DNA of 64,000 bases from Saccharibacillus sacchari DSM 19268 (GCF_000585395.1 NZ_KK073875.1:657211-721210), one strand, 5' to 3'. Shown: positions 34,433-43,636, counted from the first letter of the stretch. The notes: generated from the letters alone by a model not told the origin. Program-made: numbers and translations.

Positions 34433-35536
34433 TCAGATCCCCGCCAACACCTGATACCATATTCCCCGTTTCGAATAAAGCGTTTCTCGAACTTCGTTCC
34501 AACCGCCCAAATATTTGATGTCGAACAACCCCGGCGGAACGGGATAGTCCTGTTCAAACTTCGCATAGACAGCCGGATCAGTCGGTCGGAATCCGTTTTC
34601 CGCGAAAACTTGTTGGGCTTCCGCCGACCACAGGAAATCCAGAAACGCTTCCGCGACTTCGCGGGTGCCGTGTTTGTCCACGTTGGCATCGACGACAGCG
34701 GCCGGATTTTCGATCAGGATCGTGTCGTCCGGCACGACGACTTCATACTTGGCGCCCTGTTTGATCCGCGCGACCAACTCGTTCTCATAAGTGACAAGCG
34801 CGTCGCCTACGCCGTATTCGAACGCCGCCATCGACGCGCGTCCGCTTTTATCCAAAGACTCGATATTGGCGTGTACGGATTCCAGAAATTTTTTAGCGAA
34901 TGCAGGGTCTTTTTCTCCCGTTTCCCGTTCCGATTCTTTCAGGCCGGCTCCGTAAATCGCGTTGATATCCCATTGCGCGCCGCCCGACGTTTTCGGATTC
35001 GGATAAAGCACTTTGACGCCCGGCTTCGCCAGATCCGCAAAGCTTTTGATACCAAGCGGATTGCCTTCGCGCGTGCCGATCACGGCGACCGAACGGGTAA
35101 TCATTCCGCCTTCGGGCTTTTCTTTCCAATTCTCGTTGACCAATCCGGCTTTGGTCAACTTGTCGATATCGCCTTCAAGCGACAGCAGCGTCACGTCGGC
35201 TTCAAAGCCTCCGACGATCGCCCTGGCTTGAGTGCCCGACGCTTCGTATGATTCCTCGAAAGTCACGGTTTGGCCGGTTTCTTCTTTCCACTTTTTCTGA
35301 AAAAGCGGGATGATGTCCTGCACCGAATCTTTGACCACGCTGTAGGCGCCGATGACCAACGTCACGTCGCCCTGCTGAGCCGTTCCTCCGGCGCTTTCCG
35401 CCGTGCTTTCGCCCGAGCTGCAACCGGCCAGCAGGGAACCGAGCAAGGCCAAAGAAGCCGCGACGGCCGGCCAACGCTTGAACTTGCCCAATCGTCGCTT
35501 CTCGGCCTTTTCGCCATATTCGTATCCGTGTTGCAT
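34433..35536 (-). CDS. Sulfate ABC transporter substrate-binding lipoprotein
   Basis: 367 aa. Signal with basic start, AAVASLALLGSLLAGC-type lipobox (Cys about 39) and a Ser/Gly linker. The Sbp/CysP fold shows TLVIGAYSVVKDSVQDIIPL, FEESYEASGTQARAIV, LYPNPKTSGGAQWDINAIYG and GDALVTYENE. It captures sulfate or thiosulfate at the membrane surface. It is the last gene of cysT-cysW-cysA-sbp. ATG 35536 follows GAGGG by 9 bases. Confidence 0.92.
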   Translation of the reverse strand: MQHGYEYGEKAEKRRLGKFKRWPAVAASLALLGSLLAGCSSGESTAESAGGTAQQGDVTLVIGAYSVVKDSVQDIIPLFQKKWKEETGQTVTFEESYEASGTQARAIVGGFEADVTLLSLEGDIDKLTKAGLVNENWKEKPEGGMITRSVAVIGTREGNPLGIKSFADLAKPGVKVLYPNPKTSGGAQWDINAIYGAGLKESERETGEKDPAFAKKFLESVHANIESLDKSGRASMAAFEYGVGDALVTYENELVARIKQGAKYEVVVPDDTILIENPAAVVDANVDKHGTREVAEAFLDFLWSAEAQQVFAENGFRPTDPAVYAKFEQDYPVPPGLFDIKYLGGWNEVRETLYSKRGIWYQVLAGI

Positions 35537-35572
35537 CTTTTCACACCCTCGCCTAATGAGTTGCTGCCGCAA

Positions 35573-36640
35573 TCAGATCATCATGGACATCGGATCGACT
35601 TTGAAGCGGTTTTCCGCGATCCAGCTGCGTTGTTCGTTATACAAATAAGCACGATGCACCATCACGCGAACCGGATCACCGACTTGCAAAGGCTCTTTTT
35701 CGAGCGAACGGTACGTAATCAATTTTTGATCGCCGACTTGCACCTCGACCAGCCACTGGCTCCCGCGAAAATGCAGATGCTGCACGACGCCTTCTTCGGT
35801 AGCGGAGAGCAACGGGAACTCGATCGGACGCCCAACCTCTACGTATTCCGGACGAATCAGCGCTCTTGTCCCCGCCGTTTCGGCAGCGCGATCGAATCCG
35901 TGCAGTTTCACCGCGTGCTCCACTTGAGTCGATTCCCCGATAAACGAAGCCACGAACGGCGTAGCCGGTTCTTTGTAGATATCCCACGGCGTGCCTTTCT
36001 GCTCGACTTGTCCCTGACTGATGACCATGATCTCGTCGGCTACCTCGATCGCTTCGTCCTGGTCGTGCGTGACGAAAATCGACGTGATGCCCACGCGCTC
36101 GATCAATTCCCGCAGCCATGAACGAAGCTCCTGCCGAATTTTGGCGTCGATCGCCGCGAACGGTTCGTCGAGCAGCAGCAATTGCGGCTCCGGCGCAAGC
36201 GCTCGGGCAAAGGCCACGCGCTGACGCTGACCGCCGGACAACTGCTGCGGATAACGCTGTTCAAAGCCTTTTAACCCGGTCAGCTCGACCAGTTCCATGA
36301 CGCGTTCGCGCACTTGCGCTTTCGGCGTTTTTTGGACTTTCAAGCCGTACGCGATATTTTCGAATACTGTCATATGCTTGAACAATGCGTAATTTTGGAA
36401 AACGAATCCGATACCCCGCTCCTGCGGCGGCAGCTCGTTCACCCGTTTGCCGTGAAAAAGAATCTCGCCGGCATCCGGACTTTCCAGTCCAGCCAGCATG
36501 CGCAGAATCGATGTTTTGCCGCCGCCGCTCGGGCCGAGCAGGCCGATCAGATGTCCTTTTTGAATATTGAACGAGACGTCTTTTACCGCATGGAAACTGC
36601 CGAAATGTTTATCAAGTCCGCGGACCTCCACATGCTGCAT
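35573..36640 (-). CDS. cysA: Sulfate/thiosulfate ABC transporter ATP-binding protein
   Basis: 355 aa. Walker A GPSGGGKTS (36-44), Q-loop FQNYALFKHM, signature LSGGQRQR, Walker B LLLLDEPFAAID and H-loop FVTHDQDEA. The C-terminal 110 residues form a TOBE-like regulatory domain (RALIRPEYVEVG; HLHFRGSQWLVEVQVGD). It energises the CysT/CysW channel. It is separated from cysW by a single base. Confidence 0.92.
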   Translation of the reverse strand: MQHVEVRGLDKHFGSFHAVKDVSFNIQKGHLIGLLGPSGGGKTSILRMLAGLESPDAGEILFHGKRVNELPPQERGIGFVFQNYALFKHMTVFENIAYGLKVQKTPKAQVRERVMELVELTGLKGFEQRYPQQLSGGQRQRVAFARALAPEPQLLLLDEPFAAIDAKIRQELRSWLRELIERVGITSIFVTHDQDEAIEVADEIMVISQGQVEQKGTPWDIYKEPATPFVASFIGESTQVEHAVKLHGFDRAAETAGTRALIRPEYVEVGRPIEFPLLSATEEGVVQHLHFRGSQWLVEVQVGDQKLITYRSLEKEPLQVGDPVRVMVHRAYLYNEQRSWIAENRFKVDPMSMMI

Positions 36641-36641
36641 A

Positions 36642-37439
36642 TCAGTGCACTTCCCTTCTCTTCTTCGTCCATTCCATCAACAACAGCAATCCCGCCGAGA
36701 ACGCAGCCAATACCAGCGCAATCCCGCCTGCTGCCGCGATGTTGAAGTTTTCCACGTCCTGATACACAAGGGTTGTCGCGGTCTGCGTTCGGTTGATGAT
36801 ATTGCCCGATACGACGAGCACCGCTCCGAATTCGCCCATCGAGCGCGCTATGGTCAGTACCGCCCCGTAAGCCACGCCCCAGCGGATCGACGGCCAGGTC
36901 ACGCGGCGGAACGTCGTCCACCCGTAAGCGCCGAGCGTCGCGGAAGCCTGCTCCTGATCGTCGCCGATCTCTTCGAGCACCGGCATGATCTCGCGCACCA
37001 TCAGCGGGAACGTTACGAACAGCGTCGCGATGACCATTCCCGGGAACGCATAGACGATATTGACTCCGATTTTTTCGAAAAAGGCTCCGATTGCCGTATC
37101 CGGTCCCACCAGCAGCACGATCATGAGACCGCCGATGACGGGAGACACGGCGTACGGCAGATCAACGATGCTGTTCATGACGCTGCGAAGTCTGCGGCCG
37201 AGCCATTTTCCGCGCACGAGATACAGCGCCGTCATGATGCCGAACACCCCGTTCAGCACGGTGACGCACAGTACGACCAAACCGGTCATCATCAAGGCGT
37301 GCAGCGCTTCCGGCCGGCTGATCGATTCGACGAAGCCCGACCAACCGTCAGCGAACGCGCTTTGCGTCATTTTGACCAGCGGAGCAACGAGCAGGATCGC
37401 GAATACGAGATAAGTGAGGATAATCCATAATTTTTTCAT
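36642..37439 (-). CDS. cysW: Sulfate ABC transporter permease CysW
   Basis: 265 aa with six membrane segments. The EAA region LEEIGDDQEQASATLGAYGW and the following FRRVTWPSIRWGVAYGAVLTI match CysW. VVLCVTVLNGVFGIMTALYL and NSIVDLPYAVSPVIGGLMIV are also typical. It pairs with CysT to form the channel. Confidence 0.92.
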   Translation of the reverse strand: MKKLWIILTYLVFAILLVAPLVKMTQSAFADGWSGFVESISRPEALHALMMTGLVVLCVTVLNGVFGIMTALYLVRGKWLGRRLRSVMNSIVDLPYAVSPVIGGLMIVLLVGPDTAIGAFFEKIGVNIVYAFPGMVIATLFVTFPLMVREIMPVLEEIGDDQEQASATLGAYGWTTFRRVTWPSIRWGVAYGAVLTIARSMGEFGAVLVVSGNIINRTQTATTLVYQDVENFNIAAAGGIALVLAAFSAGLLLLMEWTKKRREVH

Positions 37440-37442
37440 TCG

Positions 37443-38330
37443 TTATGCTCTCCCTCCCCGCCGCTGTACCCGGTTAATGAACCAAAGAATGAGAAGCGAT
37501 AAGGTCAGCAGCAATACCGATACGGCAGCCGCGCCCAGATTGTTGTCGCTCTCGACTTCGCCGTAAATGAAAACGGAGGCAGTGAGCGTTTTGGCCGGAA
37601 TATTGCCTGCGACCAGCACGACTGCGCCGAACTCCGCCAACGCACGGGAGAAGGCCAGCATCGCGCCTCCGGCGATACCCGGCGCAATCTGCGGCAGAAT
37701 GACCCGGAAAAAGGTCGCCGCACGCGATGCCCCCAGCGTGTACGAAGCTTCTTCGGCGGACGCGTCCATCTCTTCGAGCAGCGGCTGGATCGCGCGGATC
37801 ACGAACGGAAACGTGACGAACACCATCGCGATCACGATGGCCGGCTGATGGAACACGATATCGAAACCGAGCTTTTCCGCGATCCCACCTACCCAGCTAT
37901 TCGGCCCGAGCAGCAGCAGGATCATCAATCCGCCTACCGCGGTCGGCAGCGCGAACGGCAGATCCACCAGGCTGTTGAGTACCGTTCGCCCGTAAAAGCG
38001 GTAACGCACCAGCACCCAGGCGATCATTGTTCCGATCAGCACGTTGATGACGGTCGCGATCAGCGCCAGCTTGAGCGTAAGCAGCACTGCTTTCCAGGCG
38101 ATCGGGTCGGAGATGCTTTCCCAAAACGGCGCCCAGCCGTCGGTGAAAGCATAAACGTAAACGCCCGCGATCGGAAGGACAATCAATACAACGAAATACA
38201 ACAGGACCGTCGTGCGAAAACCGTAGGTCCAACCTTTGTGACGCAGCCATGACGTTTGCACCGGATCTTCCTCCAATTTGGAGACTTGCACGAAGGATAA
38301 CGTTTGCGTTATTTTCGCCGGAAGTCTCAT
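37443..38330 (-). CDS. cysT: Sulfate ABC transporter permease CysT
   Basis: 295 aa. An N-terminal cytoplasmic extension of about 35 residues precedes six membrane segments. NSLVDLPFALPTAVGGLMIL and the EAA region LLEEMDASAEEASYTLGASR identify the sulfate permease subfamily. It is the first gene of the operon, 3 bases from cysW, with a consensus-like promoter upstream. Confidence 0.92.
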   Translation of the reverse strand: MRLPAKITQTLSFVQVSKLEEDPVQTSWLRHKGWTYGFRTTVLLYFVVLIVLPIAGVYVYAFTDGWAPFWESISDPIAWKAVLLTLKLALIATVINVLIGTMIAWVLVRYRFYGRTVLNSLVDLPFALPTAVGGLMILLLLGPNSWVGGIAEKLGFDIVFHQPAIVIAMVFVTFPFVIRAIQPLLEEMDASAEEASYTLGASRAATFFRVILPQIAPGIAGGAMLAFSRALAEFGAVVLVAGNIPAKTLTASVFIYGEVESDNNLGAAAVSVLLLTLSLLILWFINRVQRRGGRA

Positions 38331-38371
38331 CGCATTATTCCCATTAGTCTAGTCGGTTTAACTTACTGCAT

Positions 38372-38400
38372 AATGTATCAGGGTTAACGAACAGCGTCAA
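38372..38400 (-). promoter_or_regulatory. SigA-type promoter of cysTWA-sbp
   Basis: On the minus strand TTGACG (38400-38395), a 17-base spacer and TACATT (38377-38372), about 40 bases before the cysT ATG. Confidence 0.65.
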
Positions 38401-38449
38401 TATGCTTTTTTTCAAAACGGAATAAATGGTGGGGGAACGATTGCGCGGC

Positions 38450-38498
38450 GCCGGGAGCGTGTTTCGACCTGCGCTTCGGTTCGAAATACGCTCCCGGC
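38450..38498. repeat. Hairpin between divergent cysT and yjbQ
   Basis: GCCGGGAGCGTGTTTCGA (38450-38467) pairs with TCGAAATACGCTCCCGGC (38481-38498) with one G-U pair and a 13-base loop. No T run follows; the role is unknown. Confidence 0.65.
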
Positions 38499-38577
38499 TG
38501 GGGGAATCGGGGAGGTGGGTGGGTAATATAAAGAAAGGAGCAACAAAGAAAAAAATCACAAAAATCGGGAGGAAAAT

Positions 38578-38979
38578 ATGCTACATACGCTAAAATTGTC
38601 GACGTCGAAACGGGACGAGATTGTGGACATTACGCCGCAGGTACGGGAGGTGGTGCGGCAGAGCGGGGTTGAGAACGGGATTGTGATGGTGTATTGTCCG
38701 CATACGACGGCCGGGATTGCGATTAACGAGAATGCGGATCCGGATGTGAAAAAGGATATTTTGATGATTCTCGATAAGGTATATCCGTGGGAGCATCCGA
38801 AGTATCGGCATGCGGAAGGCAACACGGCTGCGCATCTCAAAGCGATTACTTGCGGATCTTCGCAGACGATTATTATCGATGGCGGACGGTTGGTGTTGGG
38901 AACTTGGCAGGGCGTTTACTTTTGTGAGTTTGACGGGCCTCGTTCTCGAACGTTCAAGGTGAAGATTATGCAGGGATAG
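38578..38979 (+). CDS. YjbQ/UPF0047 family protein
   Basis: 133 aa. The family signature is complete: [39 protein letters not shown] and [17 protein letters not shown]. Members have weak thiamine-phosphate synthase activity and form cytoplasmic trimers; the physiological role is unsettled. GGGAGG lies 6 bases before the ATG. The terminator following it overlaps the 3' end of the convergent broken gene. Confidence 0.92.
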   Translation: MLHTLKLSTSKRDEIVDITPQVREVVRQSGVENGIVMVYCPHTTAGIAINENADPDVKKDILMILDKVYPWEHPKYRHAEGNTAAHLKAITCGSSQTIIIDGGRLVLGTWQGVYFCEFDGPRSRTFKVKIMQG

Positions 38980-38982
38980 ACG

Positions 38983-39034
38983 AAAAAACGCTACTGTTCA
39001 AGCCTTGCGGAAGCTTGATCGGCGGCGTTTTTTT
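38983..39034 (+). terminator. Terminator of yjbQ
   Basis: AAAAAACGC and GCGTTTTTTT enclose a second stem CAAGC/GCTTG. It overlaps the last codons of the broken DUF4097-like gene on the other strand. Confidence 0.65.
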
Positions 39035-39225
39035 GAAGCACGAAAGATCCTCCGCGCACTTCAGCGAAGTAGCCGTTTCTCCCGTCTTTATAGCTATGCT
39101 CGGTTTGATTGTTCAACAAAAAGCGGGTTTGGATGTCCGAGGCTGCTGAAAAAGTCCTTACGTTCAAGAAAAAGTGTACGCCAAGCACGATCCGGTCAGG
39201 TTTTGGACCGGGTCGTGCTTCTTTT

Positions 39226-40707
39226 TTACTTCGTTTCGTTCTTTTGTTCCTCCATCAGCTTCAGAATTCGCTTCATATTCACTGCAAAGATCGCCATCGC
39301 GCCTTGGATCTGCATGCCTTTTAGACCCGAGTACGACGAGACATCGTACCCGTGTCGGTTCTTTAATTCGCTATTTTTGGCTTCAATCTTGTACCGTTCC
39401 TTCGCTTTTTCTCGAAATTCTTCAGTGTCTTGAAAGGCGATTTGCGCCTCGTGTTCGCCGCTTTTAATCGTCACGGAGTACGTCTTGCTTTTCGCGCCTT
39501 CCTTGTAACATCCCGCTTTAAACGGACAGACTTGGCACGTCTCGACTTCGAAATAATACGTATCCTGCTGGTTCTTTCCCTGGTTTTTCTTTCCTTGTCT
39601 GGCTTTTCGAATCGCTAAATGTCCGGCTTTGCATACGTACATCCCCGCATCTTTGTTAAACTCAAACTCGTCTTCTTTCACTCGACTGCCTTGCGTCACG
39701 GACGGATTTAATCGAGAAACCAGCTGGAATTTGGGCTCCTGACTCGCGGCGATCAAATTGTCTTTTTCCGAATACGCCATGTCGCCGACGACCGTTTCAA
39801 CTTCCATTCCGGCTATCCGGCTTTTTTGAATCAACTCTTGAAGCTGTTTGCCGTCATTTTTTTCACCTGTGGTTACCACCGCCGCTGTAATCAAACGCTC
39901 TTCGCTCATCGCCAGATGCGTTTTGTAGCCGAAAAAGGCGGAGTCTGCGCTCTTGTGTCCCACTTTCGCATCGGGATCGGCTGAAAAGCGCAGCTGTTCC
40001 TGGTCGTCGTTTACCATTTCTTGCAGGAGCCGCAGCGATTCACTAACGGCCGGAATTTCCGTCCACCCTTCCCAAGCGGACACCTTTTGAATCAACGTTT
40101 CACAGTAGGCCAATTCGTTTTCCAATGTGCTCTTTTCCGGCTTCTTCGGCATCTTTTCCCGAAGGGAGGCGTCGAATCCGTACAGGGTTTTGCGAAGTTT
40201 TTTGGCTTGGTTATGTAAAAGTTCTTCCGGCTTTTTTTGGTTAAAGTGCGCTTTCGTATGCGTCGCGTCGACGATAATCGTTCGGCTTTTGAGCACATTC
40301 TTTTCCTGAGCCAGCTGCACCGTTTTGCCAATCAGCAGATCCAAGAGCTTTTCGTCTTGAAGACGCTGTTTTCGAAAAACGGTAAGGGAGCTGGAATCCA
40401 TCACTTGTTCTTCGGGAGCCATATCTAGAAAGTACTTGTACGCAAGGTCGGAACGGGAACGTTCGACAAGATCCCAATCGGACATCGGAAAAAGAGCTTT
40501 AAGAAGCAGGTACTTAAATAAGCGAATGGGATCGATAGCCAGACGTCCGTTATCCAGGCAATATCGGCTTTCGAGTTCTTCCCGGACAAAGGAAAAGTCG
40601 ATCAGATCATGCAATTGACGAAGGAGATGAGTAGGAGGAACGACCAGATCGTACAAGGCCATATACGGACTTGAATGAGGCGTGGGATTCGATTTTGGAG
40701 GAAGCAT
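39226..40707 (-). CDS. IS1182 family transposase
   Basis: 493 aa. The N-terminal DUF772-type domain includes FVREELESRYCLDNGRLAID, RLFKYLLLKALFPMSDWDLV and DSSSLTVFRKQR. The DDE catalytic domain contains IIVDATHTKAHF with the first Asp, VVGDMAYSEKDN with the second, and ELKNRHGYDVSSYSGLKGMQ with the Glu region. A Cys motif CQVCPFKAGC lies between. ATG 40707 follows GGGTGG by 6 bases; TTG 40713 abuts that site. Length is normal for the family. Confidence 0.92.
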   Translation of the reverse strand: MLPPKSNPTPHSSPYMALYDLVVPPTHLLRQLHDLIDFSFVREELESRYCLDNGRLAIDPIRLFKYLLLKALFPMSDWDLVERSRSDLAYKYFLDMAPEEQVMDSSSLTVFRKQRLQDEKLLDLLIGKTVQLAQEKNVLKSRTIIVDATHTKAHFNQKKPEELLHNQAKKLRKTLYGFDASLREKMPKKPEKSTLENELAYCETLIQKVSAWEGWTEIPAVSESLRLLQEMVNDDQEQLRFSADPDAKVGHKSADSAFFGYKTHLAMSEERLITAAVVTTGEKNDGKQLQELIQKSRIAGMEVETVVGDMAYSEKDNLIAASQEPKFQLVSRLNPSVTQGSRVKEDEFEFNKDAGMYVCKAGHLAIRKARQGKKNQGKNQQDTYYFEVETCQVCPFKAGCYKEGAKSKTYSVTIKSGEHEAQIAFQDTEEFREKAKERYKIEAKNSELKNRHGYDVSSYSGLKGMQIQGAMAIFAVNMKRILKLMEEQKNETK

Positions 40708-40753
40708 GGACAACCACCCGCTTTCCTAGGATACCTTCAACATAAACAAAAAT

Positions 40754-40787
40754 AGCGTCCGATTCAACTAAAGTTGAATCGGACGCT
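40754..40787. terminator. Perfect hairpin inside the upstream end of the IS
   Basis: AGCGTCCGATTCAACT and AGTTGAATCGGACGCT form a perfect 16-bp stem with a two-base loop. It lies between the terminal repeat and the transposase start and probably blocks impinging transcription or hides the ribosome binding site. Confidence 0.75.
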
Positions 40788-41493
40788 GAGAAGTGGGTTT
40801 TTCAGCAGCCTCTGGATGTCCCCGGAGATTTTTTTGGACGTTAGTGTGAACCCTGTATTTTCAGGAATGGATAATTCTACTTTGGCGCCTGTCGAGATCG
40901 AATGAATACGGCTCGGAGCCAGAGCGGATTGAATCGATACTCTCCGGCCCGTTGTGCGTGAACGAATTTCTTTGCAAAATGCTCCTTCAAGACTCACTTT
41001 GGATGAAGAAGATTCAAGTTCCAGTCGATTCACAGTCAATTGCTTTCCGGCGATGTGCGCACCCACTGCGCGAAGATTAAGGTTTTGGTACGTTCCGCTT
41101 AAATCTGCGCGCCCGGAAGTCATCGTACAGCGGGCTTGGCCTGCGTCCATACATTCGATGATCAAATGACCGCCTGTGCATATGACGACTAGCTCGTTTA
41201 ATTTTTTTCGAGGCAACGAGACGAGAATCGAGGTTTGATGCAGATTCAAGCCGATAAAAGGTCTGCGCTTTCTCCCGTCGATAATCGATAATTTCCCTGC
41301 GTCCACCCGATGCCGAAAAAGCTTCCTTTCCGGAATCCTGCTACTGCCCGACTGAATGATTTTTATCGCTTCGCCTTCCCCTTGGATCACTCTAACCTGC
41401 CCAACCGTCCAATCGATGGACAATTGACTGATCTCAGCTTCAACAGATTCCTTTTTCAAAACAGATCCGATATTCGGGTTGGCAAACACTTCA

Positions 41494-42138
41494 TCACTCC
41501 TGCTCATTTGAGTCATATCGATGGATGATTTTTTCAATCAGAGTATCGCTTACAATATCCACACCCATTCCCTTCATCATCTGTTGAAGAAACGTTAATC
41601 GGCTAAGCGTTTCGCTGCGGGTTCGTTCAAATAAAATCGGGTTAACCCAAATATTCGCGAGCAACATGAACACTTCTGCACACTCTAGCGGATAGTCTGT
41701 TGTGATCGAGCCGTCCGCTTTGCCTTCAATCATGATTTGAGCAATAGTGCGCGCATCTTTTTGGACGCTTTCTTTGATACCGGCTACAACGAATTGCGGA
41801 TTTTTGATTTGGGCAGCCAGAATCTGATCCATCGTATGGATTTCGAGATCCGCTACCATCTGTTCCAGGATTCGGATTAATCGATCTTTGGAATTTGCAG
41901 CTTGCGTGTTGGCGATCAGCTCTTGCATTCTTCGAGTGGCATAATCAAATCTCTTCCTCATCACGGCTTCCAAAATATCATCTTTCGACTTGAAATGATG
42001 ATACACGGCGCCCTTCGATAATCCAAGTTCCGTGATAATATCCTGAATACTTGTTTTCTCAAATCCTTTCTTGCTAAAAAGCGTTGCGGACACGTTTAAA
42101 ATATGTTCGATCGTCTGCTCCGGATATTTGTTTCTCAT
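41494..42138 (-). CDS. TetR/AcrR family regulator
   Basis: 214 aa. N-terminal HTH: TIEHILNVSATLFSKKGFEK, TSIQDIITELGLSKGAVYHH then FKSKDDILEAV. The C-terminal ligand domain is unassigned. ATG 42138 follows GGAG. A perfect palindrome overlaps its promoter, so autoregulation is likely. The downstream partner was the now broken DUF4097-like gene. Confidence 0.9.
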   Translation of the reverse strand: MRNKYPEQTIEHILNVSATLFSKKGFEKTSIQDIITELGLSKGAVYHHFKSKDDILEAVMRKRFDYATRRMQELIANTQAANSKDRLIRILEQMVADLEIHTMDQILAAQIKNPQFVVAGIKESVQKDARTIAQIMIEGKADGSITTDYPLECAEVFMLLANIWVNPILFERTRSETLSRLTFLQQMMKGMGVDIVSDTLIEKIIHRYDSNEQE

Positions 42139-42150
42139 AGTTTCTCCTTT

Positions 42151-42205
42151 TTTACATACCAACGGTCGGTATGTAAATATTATAGTCTGCTTCTCACATT
42201 GTCAA
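42151..42205 (-). promoter_or_regulatory. Promoter with overlapping TetR-type operator
   Basis: On the minus strand TTGACA (42205-42200) is followed after 17 bases by TAATAT; TATAAT also lies there at 15 bases spacing. The perfect inverted repeat TTTACATACC/GGTATGTAAA (42151-42160, 42168-42177) covers the region just downstream of the -10 box. ACATACC-N7-GGTATGT resembles operators of QacR/FadR-like TetR proteins. Confidence 0.75.
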
Positions 42206-42234
42206 CCTACAGAAACGCAAGTTCAATCCAATAC

Positions 42235-42263
42235 AAAAAACCACATCTTAAAAGACATGGTTT
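42235..42263 (-). terminator. Terminator after the second TetR gene
   Basis: On the minus strand AACCATGT pairs with ATGTGGTT (two G-U pairs) and is followed by TTTTTTG. An overlapping inverted repeat CTTAAAAGAC/GTCTTTTAAG lies just before. Confidence 0.55.
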
Positions 42264-42301
42264 CTCGCACCGACGCATCAACGCGTCTTTTAAGCACTCA
42301 T

Positions 42302-42907
42302 TCAGCGCCGTGAAGCGGGCAGATGCAGATTCTCGCACAAAATGCGCACATGCGCCAAAGCTGCCGGACGTATTTCATCGAACGAAGCTTTTTCTTGAAT
42401 GTAGTAAGAGACAAAACCGTGCGCCGACAAAAAGAGACTGAGCGGGATGCTCTTCAATGACTCTTCGGTATGCTGCCCTTCTTGATCCAGATGTCCGCGG
42501 ACAATGGATGCGAATAACTCCAGACATCGGCCCTGTTCGTTTCGGCAGTAAGCCAGCAGCTCTTCGTCGCGCGTCATGAACATGATCTCGTACTGATGCG
42601 GGTGATCGAGTCCGAAGCGAATGAACTCCAGCAGCAACAACTCGGTGCGCGTGAATTCTTCCATCTCCGGCGCGTTCACCACGCTGTTCAGGCAGCTCGA
42701 CAAATAGCCGAAATCTTCGATGACGATGGCGTAAAACAGCTCCGCTTTTTCTTTAAAATGATAGTAGAGCGAACCATGGCTGTAACCGAGATGTTGTCCG
42801 ATACTGCGCATGGAGATAGCACGGTATCCTTTGGTGATGAACAAGTGTCTCGCCGCTTCCAGGATTCGCTCGCGCGACAGTTCCTGCTCTACTGCTCTTC
42901 TCGCCAT
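42302..42907 (-). CDS. TetR/AcrR family regulator (second)
   Basis: 201 aa. HTH: RILEAARHLFITKGYRAISM then RSIGQHLGYSHGSLYYHFKE. The C-terminal domain is of the TetR_C_33-like length. ATG 42907 follows AAGGGG and lies 5 bases after the yigZ stop, so the two are co-transcribed. The target genes are unknown. Confidence 0.9.
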   Translation of the reverse strand: MARRAVEQELSRERILEAARHLFITKGYRAISMRSIGQHLGYSHGSLYYHFKEKAELFYAIVIEDFGYLSSCLNSVVNAPEMEEFTRTELLLLEFIRFGLDHPHQYEIMFMTRDEELLAYCRNEQGRCLELFASIVRGHLDQEGQHTEESLKSIPLSLFLSAHGFVSYYIQEKASFDEIRPAALAHVRILCENLHLPASRR

Positions 42908-42912
42908 AGTCG

Positions 42913-43545
42913 TTATTCCCCTTCGATGTAATAAACCGGATCTCCCTGCACGATGTCGGCCTGCCCTTGCGTCAGATCGGTGATCCAGGAAATAAAACGA
43001 TCGGTGTCTGCAAACGGAGGTAAGCAGAGCAGCGTTACTTTGTCCGTAAACGTGGTTTCGCCTGTACGAACGTCTCGGCCGCGCAGCTCGTTTTCCAGTT
43101 TGCCGTGCCACGTGTAATCGATCGTCACAAACACCTGCGTATGCAGCACCCGAAGGATCTCGTCGCCGGCTTCGACCGCAGCTACCGCTCCATCCGCATA
43201 AGCCCGAATCAGGCCGCCCGCACCGAGCATGATGCCGCCGAAGTAGCGGGTGACGACAACAGCTACATTCTTCAGTTCCCGGTTCTTCAATACTTCCAAA
43301 ATAGGCTTGCCCGCCGTACCGCTTGGTTCTCCGTCGTCGGACTGTCTTTGAATTTCATCACGTTCGCCAAGAAGGTAAGCCGAACAATTGTGGGTGGCGC
43401 CGCGATGAATTTTTTTGATTTCGTCGATAAACGCGATCGCCTCTTCTTCCGTTTCGACCGGACGAATATGACCGATAAACCGCGATTTACGGATGACGAT
43501 TTCTTTGTTCCCCTCGTGCCTGACTGTCTTGTACCGTTCCAGCAT
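42913..43545 (-). CDS. YigZ/IMPACT family protein
   Basis: 210 aa. N-terminal UPF0029 domain: KSRFIGHIRPVETEEEAIAF, HRGATHNCSAYLLG, QRQSDDGEPSGTAGKPILEV and VVVTRYFGGIMLGAGGLIRAY. The C-terminal DUF1949 domain (residues about 140-205) is also present. Members bind nucleic acids or ribosomes and the exact role is unclear. Confidence 0.93.
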   Translation of the reverse strand: MLERYKTVRHEGNKEIVIRKSRFIGHIRPVETEEEAIAFIDEIKKIHRGATHNCSAYLLGERDEIQRQSDDGEPSGTAGKPILEVLKNRELKNVAVVVTRYFGGIMLGAGGLIRAYADGAVAAVEAGDEILRVLHTQVFVTIDYTWHGKLENELRGRDVRTGETTFTDKVTLLCLPPFADTDRFISWITDLTQGQADIVQGDPVYYIEGE

Positions 43546-43573
43546 AAAGTTCTTCGAACCTTTCCTTATAGTA

Positions 43574-43636
43574 GAAAGCAGTTCCCCGTGCTCGCAAACG
43601 CGCCAGAGACGCGATGCACACGGGTGAACTGCTTTC
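43574..43636. terminator. Long hairpin between pgi and yigZ
   Basis: GAAAGCAGTT pairs with AACTGCTTTC, with inner CGTG/CACG and TCGC/GCGA helices. The T tract is weak on the minus strand, so termination of pgi here is only probable. Confidence 0.5.

Larger units (their letters stand above)
39139..40812 (-). mobile_element. IS1182-family insertion sequence, intact, 9-bp target duplication
   Basis: 1,674 bp. The terminal inverted repeats begin GAGGCTGCTGAAAAA at both ends. The flanks carry the direct repeat TGGATGTCC at 39130-39138 and 40813-40821. Inside are one full-length transposase gene and hairpins near both ends. Perfect ends, perfect target duplication and an undamaged transposase suggest a recent insertion. 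Confidence 0.92.
38991..41489 (-). pseudogene. DUF4097-like adhesin-type gene split by an IS1182-family element
   Basis: The 5' part (41489-40813) encodes about 225 residues of repetitive beta-strand sequence of DUF4097 type, ending ...TSKKISGDIQ. The 3' part (39138-38991) resumes in the same frame with TRFLLNNQTEHSYKDGRNGY and ends ARLEQ. Removing the IS and one copy of the 9-base target duplication rejoins GGGGACATCCA to AACCCGC without a frameshift, giving an intact gene of about 275 codons. GTG 41489 follows AGGAG by 7 bases and lies 4 bases after the TetR stop, so it was the second gene of a TetR operon. Confidence 0.85.

Noticed and set aside
43574..43636. tRNA-like or small RNA fold
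   Set aside because: The hairpin lacks a cloverleaf, a CCA-type end and a promoter; best treated as a transcription-end structure.
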